A DNA stretch of 64,000 nucleotides from Candidatus Methanosuratincola subterraneus (GTDB lineage: Archaea > Thermoproteota > Methanomethylicia > Methanomethylicales > Methanomethylicaceae). Every line of letters starts with the position of its first letter. Within the stretch, counting starts at the first letter, position 1. The stretch spans positions 1 through 64,000 of the forward strand of contig RXGA01000002.1 in assembly GCA_004028775.1 (NCBI GenBank). The letters run 5' to 3'. The notes under the pieces were generated by a model. The model did no database searches, had not been told where the DNA came from, and was given only the letters and a program-made list of their open reading frames with translations. Position numbers and translations under genes: made by a program. Below are positions 58,759 through 64,000 of the stretch, piece by piece.

Positions 58759-59046
58759 ATGGCATTAGACAGAAAGTGGGAAGGCAAAGAGGTCGGTGTG
58801 AGGACGGAGAAAGGGGACTATCCAGCGGATCTGGCAATAGTCAACGCGGACTACCCGTTCTCAGAGCTGCAGCCGCTCTCCCCCGAGGCGCTTGGGGGGC
58901 TGTTCTTCGTGATGGTAACGCTCTCTTTCTGGACAGGATTCCTCTTCAAAATAGGTTACTTCCTGCCGGGCACAGTCGGGGCGGCGCTGATTGCGCTGGT
59001 TTACTATGCGGCATGGATTCCGGCGAAGGGCAAACAAGCACTATGA
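58759..59046 (+). CDS. Small membrane protein, unknown
   Basis: 95 residues. After a polar 45-residue N-terminal region (EGKEVGVRTEKGDYPADLA), two hydrophobic helices (LFFVMVTLSFWTGFLFKIGY and TVGAALIALVYYAAWI). No family recognised. It stands alone on the plus strand, divergent from the exporter gene. Confidence 0.5.
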   Translation: MALDRKWEGKEVGVRTEKGDYPADLAIVNADYPFSELQPLSPEALGGLFFVMVTLSFWTGFLFKIGYFLPGTVGAALIALVYYAAWIPAKGKQAL

Positions 59047-59125
59047 GATTAGACCATGATTGTCGCGATTTTGCATTCCAAGAAGCAACAGTTCATAAAT
59101 AAGAGAAAACTCTATCACGTCAATA

Positions 59126-59147
59126 AATTCGAAAATTCGAAAATTTT
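59126..59147. repeat. AT-rich direct repeat before the secreted protein gene
   Basis: AATTCGAAA occurs twice in tandem, followed by an ATTTT run, about 50-75 bases ahead of the start at 59200 and upstream of the TATA TTATAT (59173-59178). It may be a regulator site; the evidence is the repeat alone. Confidence 0.25.
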
Positions 59148-59199
59148 ATCCAAATTTTAAACTTAGAAGAGGTTATATTGGGTTCGTGCAAATCCTAAC

Positions 59200-60918
59200 A
59201 TGGTGATTCTGATGGAAGGACGCAGAGTAGCTGGTTTGTTGATTGTCATGCTGCTCCTCGTAGGGGGGGTAGCAGCCTTCCCGCAGGCATCCGCCCAGCC
59301 GAGTGCGGCCAGTGCCAGTTTGCAGATGACGGACGAAGGCAATTACAAGAAAATCACCACCGACGACCTTACGATCGTCTTCCCGAGGAATGAGACTAAG
59401 CCGTTCTTCGTGTGGTGGGCAAACAATGACACCTCCAAGGTCTATGTGGTGCACTTCAAGGGCCTCATAGAATATGCAGAGGTCAACGGATCCAGATTCA
59501 GCACGTTGAATGTTGCAGAAGGGACCCTATGGCAGAGGATCATACAGACCGCAAATGCCCTCGATCTTGCCAAGGCAGGGGCTGCGGCCAAGGGGCTTTC
59601 AGTGGCATTCGAGGCACATAGCAGGCTGATGCTTGCCGCAGGGAAACTTATGCTCTTCAAGCCTGATCTTAGCCAGGTCAAGACCATGCTGCAAGAAGCG
59701 GAAAACGAGCTGGCCGGACTAAAACCAAAGGTAAACGATTCTGAAATCTCCCAGGAGATAGACGATGCTATAGCTGCAATAAACAGCGCCATAGGTGCAA
59801 TAGACAGCGGGGCTAGCAGGAACACAATCCAGAATTCGATCTCGACAGCCATAAGGGCATGCCAGAGGCTGACCCAGACGATAACGGAAAGGACAAAAGC
59901 GATGATAGGCGACCTCATAGAGAAGAGGCAGGAGTTGGACAGCATAGCCGAAGGCTTCCACCCTGGACTGCTTCCATTCTCAGGGTGCAAGTGGGAGATG
60001 GGCGATGTCAGGGAGATCACTGCCAGCAACGGGACGCCGATAGGGCTCGCTTTCAACCTCACTCTTGTGGATGCCCCGCAAAAGTTCGACTTTGCCGAAG
60101 GGAATGTAAACCTCTCTGTGAGAATATACAAGCAGCCAGTCACCGAGACTGTCAACGCAGCTGGCGAACAGTACTCTTACAATGTGGCGGCCGGGGAGAT
60201 GAAGGTCGACCTAGTGGTCAAGGACTGGGATTGGAACTTCGATCCGAAAACCATATCATTCCTCAACACCACCTCGGTAACAATCTCGCCAGCATTGGCG
60301 CTCTGGGTGGATGCATCTTCATTCCATGTCAACGGGAGTGTCTCAGACCTTTTCAACAACCTCGAGGACGTCAAGATGCAGGCAGCAGGCGGCAACTTCA
60401 TATTCAGCGCAGACGACGCTAATGCCACTCTCAATGTACAGAGGCAGGATCAGGACGCCAACAGCTTCAATTTCCACATCAAATGGGCTCAGAAGAACAT
60501 CGCAGGCAGGCTCATGAAGTTCCTGGCGCCTGCAAAGCTAAAGCTGACAGAAGAAGGGACGCTAGGGGGCTTCTTCAAGTTTGTTCCGACCGCAATCGTC
60601 ATAGACAAGGATGGTAACCAGTCGACAGTGGATGTCACAGCCTCCTACCTCAGCGCGGGCAACCATGTCAAGGTGTACCTCTGCTACCCATACTTCAACG
60701 GAACCCTGATCCATGACCCAAGCCTAGGCATTGAGCAACCGTCTGGAGACTCAGCATACATAGTGACGCTTGGGCCGACGGGCATCTCGTCAGTCCAGGC
60801 AGTGCCATCGGCGCCGAGCTGGGGAAGATCGTATGAGCTCTTCGCCGCAAGCGCAATTGTGTTGGCCGGGGCAGTCGCACTGATATTGTTCATAAGAAGG
60901 CACCCGGCTGCAGCCTGA
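59200..60918 (+). CDS. Large secreted membrane-anchored protein, unknown
   Basis: 572 residues. Signal peptide (VAGLLIVMLLLVGGVAAF, cut near AQPSA), then a long extracellular region with many N-glycosylation sequons, a helical middle (TMLQEAENELAGLKPKV to LIEKRQELDSIAEG) and a beta-rich second half. A C-terminal helix (LFAASAIVLAGAVALILFIRR) anchors it. No known domain is recognised. Possibly a surface-layer or sensory protein. TATA at 59173-59178 suggests a nearly leaderless start. Confidence 0.65.
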   Translation: MVILMEGRRVAGLLIVMLLLVGGVAAFPQASAQPSAASASLQMTDEGNYKKITTDDLTIVFPRNETKPFFVWWANNDTSKVYVVHFKGLIEYAEVNGSRFSTLNVAEGTLWQRIIQTANALDLAKAGAAAKGLSVAFEAHSRLMLAAGKLMLFKPDLSQVKTMLQEAENELAGLKPKVNDSEISQEIDDAIAAINSAIGAIDSGASRNTIQNSISTAIRACQRLTQTITERTKAMIGDLIEKRQELDSIAEGFHPGLLPFSGCKWEMGDVREITASNGTPIGLAFNLTLVDAPQKFDFAEGNVNLSVRIYKQPVTETVNAAGEQYSYNVAAGEMKVDLVVKDWDWNFDPKTISFLNTTSVTISPALALWVDASSFHVNGSVSDLFNNLEDVKMQAAGGNFIFSADDANATLNVQRQDQDANSFNFHIKWAQKNIAGRLMKFLAPAKLKLTEEGTLGGFFKFVPTAIVIDKDGNQSTVDVTASYLSAGNHVKVYLCYPYFNGTLIHDPSLGIEQPSGDSAYIVTLGPTGISSVQAVPSAPSWGRSYELFAASAIVLAGAVALILFIRRHPAAA

Positions 60919-60928
60919 TCTTCATTAA

Positions 60929-60960
60929 TTTTTTTTATTATTCTTTTTTCTTTTAATTTT
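60929..60960 (+). terminator. T-rich terminator after the secreted protein gene
   Basis: Within 32 bases after the stop, most bases are T (ATTTTTTTTATTATTC, then CTTTTTTC). Archaeal transcription ends at such U-runs. It also lies after the stop of the convergent HTH gene and may serve both. Confidence 0.6.
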
Positions 60961-60966
60961 AAAAAA

Positions 60967-61701
60967 TCACCACATCCGTGAATAAACTAGGAGATTCCCA
61001 TAGAGGATGATCAAGCATATCATTATCGAGTACTCCTGGCGCAGCCCTCTTGATAGAGAGAGGAATATGGACATGATGAAGACCGAAAGCAACTGGGCTA
61101 GTGCGGTCATAATTATTGAAAAAATGGATCCCCCTAAACCAGCAGCAGGTATCAGGAAAAGGAGCAGAAGGGGGGCTCTGGAGATCATCGTTCCTGCAAA
61201 CAGAGCAGCCTCCCCTCCCAGCCTCCGGGTGATTGCCAACGAGGCAAACTCGAATACAATGAATGCCACGACTAGGCTTGCAGCGTAATTAAAGAAGAGA
61301 CTTGATGCCTCAAGGACAGGGACGTAGCCCATGAGGAGTGGGACATAGCCCAATATGCTGCAGGCTGACAATTCTGCAGCCGCTGCAGCAAGCCCCATCA
61401 CCAGCAGAAGGACGGGCCTTGAAATGATCCTGTAAACGAAAGCGTGGGAAGTCCCAACCGATTCGGGCGAGTTCAAGACCTCCTTCTTGTAGGCTTCCAT
61501 GCCCTTGTCAGTGATCGAGAACTCGCCCCTTGCTGTCTTCTGCACGTACTCCCTGAGGATTTCGAGGTGGTAGTAAACCGTTGGGACGCCTATCTTTAGG
61601 TCCTCCGCTATCTCCTTCGGGGTCATTGCCTTTCGGCTGTAGAGCAGCTCCAATATCCTCCGCCTATGCGGATTCTTCAGCACACTAGCCACAGCCAACA
61701 C
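60967..61701 (-). CDS. HTH-domain membrane protein (ArsR-like regulator)
   Basis: 244 residues. The first ~75 form an ArsR-like winged helix (PHRRRILELLYSRKAMTPKEIAEDL, then GVPTVYYHLEILREY). The rest has five to six membrane helices. A membrane-bound regulator that senses a signal in or across the membrane is the likely role. The GTG start lies 4 bases after the aminotransferase stop, so they are one operon. Confidence 0.75.
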   Translation of the reverse strand: MLAVASVLKNPHRRRILELLYSRKAMTPKEIAEDLKIGVPTVYYHLEILREYVQKTARGEFSITDKGMEAYKKEVLNSPESVGTSHAFVYRIISRPVLLLVMGLAAAAAELSACSILGYVPLLMGYVPVLEASSLFFNYAASLVVAFIVFEFASLAITRRLGGEAALFAGTMISRAPLLLLFLIPAAGLGGSIFSIIMTALAQLLSVFIMSIFLSLSRGLRQEYSIMICLIILYGNLLVYSRMW

Positions 61702-61705
61702 CTGT

Positions 61706-62866
61706 TCATGCTAAACCATGCTTTTCAAGAACGCCCCTTATCCTATCGGCAGCAGCACGCAGCCTTTCCATCGAGTTGGCATAAGAGAGCCGTATGTGCC
61801 CAGAGAACCCGCCGAATGCCTCCCCTGGGGTGGTGCTTACATGGCCCTCCTCAAGAAGCAGATTGCAGAGCTCGACAGACTCGATCCCAGTTCCGGAAAT
61901 GTCAGGGAAGAGGTAGAACGCGCCCTTCGGCGGCAGAACCTTGAATGCGCCCATCCTGTTAAGTTCGCTGCAGAGGAAGTCTCTCCTCCTCCTGAACTCC
62001 TCGATCATGGGCCTTACAGGGGTCTCTGGGCTGAGGGCAGCGAGAGCCGCCTTCTGGACGAACGATGCGGGGCAGCTCGCAGAGTGCTGCTGGAGCTTGT
62101 TCATCGCGGCTATCACGTCGCGCGGGCCCGCGGCGTAACCGATGCGCCACCCGGTCATCGCGTAAGTCTTCGAGAACCCGTTGACGGTGATCACCAGATC
62201 ATCTACGCCCGGAAATGATCCAAAGCTCCTGAATTCCCCCTCGTAGAGCATCTTCTCATAGATCTCGTCAGAGAGGACGTATATCCTCGAGTCTGAGGCT
62301 ATCTCTGCAAGGGCCCCCAGCTCTTCCTTGGTGTAGACATACCCGGTCGGGTTGTTCGGCGAGTTCAGGATCATCAGCTTGGTCCTCTCGTTCACGGCTG
62401 ACTTTATCCCTTCGATGTCAGGCGAAAAGCCGTCTTTTGCAGGGATCTCCCTCACCGTCCCGCCCGCGACAGTCACCATCTCAACGTATGAGGGCCAGGC
62501 TGGCGTGGGCACAATCACCTCCTCGCCCTCCTCGACCAGAGCCATCACCGCGTAGAAAAGCGCCTGTTTTGAGCCAGGCGTTATCAGCACGTTCTCGCGC
62601 CTGACGTCCAGCCCGTTCTCGGACCTGAGCTTCTCCGCGACTGCATCCCTAAGCTCAGGGATCCCGGCGCTGGGGGTGTAGTGGGTGAACCCTTCGAGCA
62701 TCGCCCGGTGGGCAGCCTCAACGATGTTCCTAGGAGTGTCGAAGTCAGGCTCGCCAACGTCTAGCTGGATCACGTCAATCCCCTTGGACTGAAAGGACTT
62801 GACCTTGTCGAGTATTTTCAGCGTGCCAGACTCCTTGAGGTTAAGCATTCGGCCAGAGAGCGACAA
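61706..62866 (-). CDS. Class I/II aminotransferase (aspartate-type)
   Basis: 386 residues. PLP-dependent fold I: QLDVGEPDFDTP, YTPSAGIPELRDAV, NSPNNPTGYVY, and the Schiff-base Lys in NGFSKTYAMTGWRIGY. Typical of AspC/AlaT-like enzymes moving amino groups to 2-oxoglutarate. Followed in the operon by the HTH membrane protein. The substrate cannot be fixed from sequence. Confidence 0.9.
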   Translation of the reverse strand: MSLSGRMLNLKESGTLKILDKVKSFQSKGIDVIQLDVGEPDFDTPRNIVEAAHRAMLEGFTHYTPSAGIPELRDAVAEKLRSENGLDVRRENVLITPGSKQALFYAVMALVEEGEEVIVPTPAWPSYVEMVTVAGGTVREIPAKDGFSPDIEGIKSAVNERTKLMILNSPNNPTGYVYTKEELGALAEIASDSRIYVLSDEIYEKMLYEGEFRSFGSFPGVDDLVITVNGFSKTYAMTGWRIGYAAGPRDVIAAMNKLQQHSASCPASFVQKAALAALSPETPVRPMIEEFRRRRDFLCSELNRMGAFKVLPPKGAFYLFPDISGTGIESVELCNLLLEEGHVSTTPGEAFGGFSGHIRLSYANSMERLRAAADRIRGVLEKHGLA

Positions 62867-63019
62867 TCTCTCACCACTTCTCTTATTGGGTAGAGTCAGG
62901 TTTAATAAAAGCTTCCAAAAGCGACTCTAGGAAGCCCGATTCGCAATGGGGCATCCATCAATCGCAGCGAGGGCGCCTGCTAACGCCCAGAGGACAGCTG
63001 CTGATCCATCCCTGCTGCA

Positions 63020-63919
63020 TCACTGATTGCGAGGCATCGGGTAGTTGAATATTATATACTCCGGGATCCTCCCCCTGCCGTCCCCCAGGCACGAGATCGC
63101 CCTTGCAGCCATCGCAACCCTGAATTGCCCCCTTGATATGTAATCGCGGTAAAGACCCTCCACCAGCGGGCTGGAGGAGTTGCTCATCACGACCTTGCAC
63201 CCCCTCCCGTCCAGATCCCTGAATGCCTCAGCAAGCGCCCGCTGGTCCTCCTCGGAGAATGAATCGGGCGTGTACTGCGTGAAAGAGGATGTTCGGCTGA
63301 GCGGTTGGTATGGAGGGTCAAAGTAGACGAGGTCTCCGGCTCTAGCCAGCTTCACCGCCTCCCTGTAGTCGCAGCACATTATCTCAACCCATCTCTGATC
63401 AAGCGCCCTGCTCACAGCCCTTAGGTTCGCCTCGTCGAAGAGCGAGGGGGAGTCATACCGACCCCAAGGGACATTGAACTCCCCCTTCGAGTTAACTCGG
63501 TAGAGCCCGTTGAAGCAGGTCTTGTTCAGGTATATCAGCAGCGCAGCCTTCTCGACATTCTTCTCAAGTCCATTCTTCAGCCTGATCTTGTTGAACGAAG
63601 GCCGTGCGACCTCGTAGAAGAAGTCCTTCGCTCCGACATACTTCTGGTAGTACTCCAGCCGGGAGATCAGGGCGTCGAGCTCGTCCCTGACCACGACATA
63701 GCAGTTTATCAGGTCCCTGTTCAGATCTGAAAGGATGGCGCGCCTCACCTTCCCCATCGAGACGAGCCTGAAGAAGAGCGCGCCGCCTCCGAGGAAAGGC
63801 TCAAAGTAAGTCCCGAAGTCCTCCGGCATGCACCCCACGATGTTGTCCAGCAGCTGGGACTTTCCGCCAGCCCACTTAAGGAATGGGTAGATTGGGGGGG
63901 AGGAAGAGTTGCCTGGCAT
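63020..63919 (-). CDS. dam: D12-class DNA adenine methyltransferase
   Basis: 299 residues of the Dam/M.DpnII family: SAM-binding FLKWAGGKSQLL, FEPFLGGGALFF and catalytic DPPYQPLS. It should methylate adenine in a short palindrome such as GATC. No restriction partner is seen, so it may be an orphan regulator or part of a system outside the window. Start ATG at 63919; the minus-strand TTTTTAAAAC near 63940-63950 gives a leaderless transcript. The 80 bases before it hold only this promoter. Confidence 0.9.
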   Translation of the reverse strand: MPGNSSSPPIYPFLKWAGGKSQLLDNIVGCMPEDFGTYFEPFLGGGALFFRLVSMGKVRRAILSDLNRDLINCYVVVRDELDALISRLEYYQKYVGAKDFFYEVARPSFNKIRLKNGLEKNVEKAALLIYLNKTCFNGLYRVNSKGEFNVPWGRYDSPSLFDEANLRAVSRALDQRWVEIMCCDYREAVKLARAGDLVYFDPPYQPLSRTSSFTQYTPDSFSEEDQRALAEAFRDLDGRGCKVVMSNSSSPLVEGLYRDYISRGQFRVAMAARAISCLGDGRGRIPEYIIFNYPMPRNQ

Positions 63920-64000
63920 GTGCCTCGCTCAGAATATCGTGCGAGGTTTTAAAAACAGTATCGGAGCTGCAGATCAAGTCAAGGAGATTCCCTGATCTGA

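Noticed and set aside
1-64000. CRISPR arrays, tRNA or rRNA genes
   Set aside because: I looked for regular repeats and for cloverleaf ends (including GGTTC-type T arms) in the gaps and found none. Introns or odd tRNAs could be missed by eye.

Overview
The window is archaeal. Promoters are TATA boxes 20-35 bases ahead of start codons, many genes look leaderless, and starts are often GTG or TTG. Marker genes agree: NreA with a C-terminal PCNA-binding motif, archaeal CobT/CobY/CbiS cobalamin enzymes, archaeal phosphoglycerate mutase, ADP-forming acyl-CoA synthetase alpha, a sulfhydrogenase-type [NiFe] operon, class III signal peptide pilins, an UPF0282 protein and a divergent family B polymerase. 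GC content is fairly high except in the first 3 kb and some spacers. A TACK-group archaeon (Thermoproteota or Bathyarchaeia-like) is my best guess; no rRNA or tRNA was seen to settle it.

Layout. 1-2.9 kb: edge of a defence island (type I restriction HsdR end, YgjP-like metallopeptidase, PIN protein, YwgA-like protein). 3.1-7.1 kb: hydBGDA cytosolic hydrogenase. 7.1-9.0 kb: RHH regulator, thioredoxin, MFS transporter. 9.1-15.1 kb: a type IV pilus operon with four pilin-like proteins, a secretion ATPase and a frameshifted TadC/FlaJ-like membrane protein. 15.2-17.3 kb: NreA and a SplB-like radical SAM enzyme. 18.3-22.3 kb: a possible pseudoknot RNA, then copper genes (YHS protein, Fe-S protein, CopA, Lrp regulator). 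22.4-27.0 kb: metabolic and orphan enzymes. 27.0-29.8 kb: a compact locus with a CARF-HTH regulator, zinc-ribbon protein, small basic ORF, CARF protein and PIN nuclease, with no CRISPR array or cas gene in view. 29.8-33.3 kb: HAD phosphatase, ClC channel, a frameshifted ferritin-like gene, MsrB.

33.3-45.8 kb is a cobalamin salvage and late-synthesis regulon: btuFCD, an asparagine-synthetase-like protein, DUF71, cobD, cbiB, cbiS, cobS and cobY in one overlapping unit; cobT with a Rossmann protein in a second; apgM divergent. The same 15-base box precedes both units, which suggests one regulator. 45.8-51.4 kb: Acr3 with a palindromic operator, FMN reductase, a PaaK-like ligase, an alpha/beta hydrolase, a sodium symporter. 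51.6-56.3 kb: a divergent PolB without recognisable exonuclease motifs and a RadA-like protein without a Walker A lysine. These two genes share an upstream element, suggesting a coordinated repair module. 56.4-64 kb: NifX-like protein, nuclease, DMT exporter, secreted protein, aminotransferase with an HTH membrane protein, and an orphan adenine methyltransferase.

Two genes (near 10.73 kb and 32.38 kb) are each broken by what looks like one missing base in a G run. Either assembly error or real decay could explain them.
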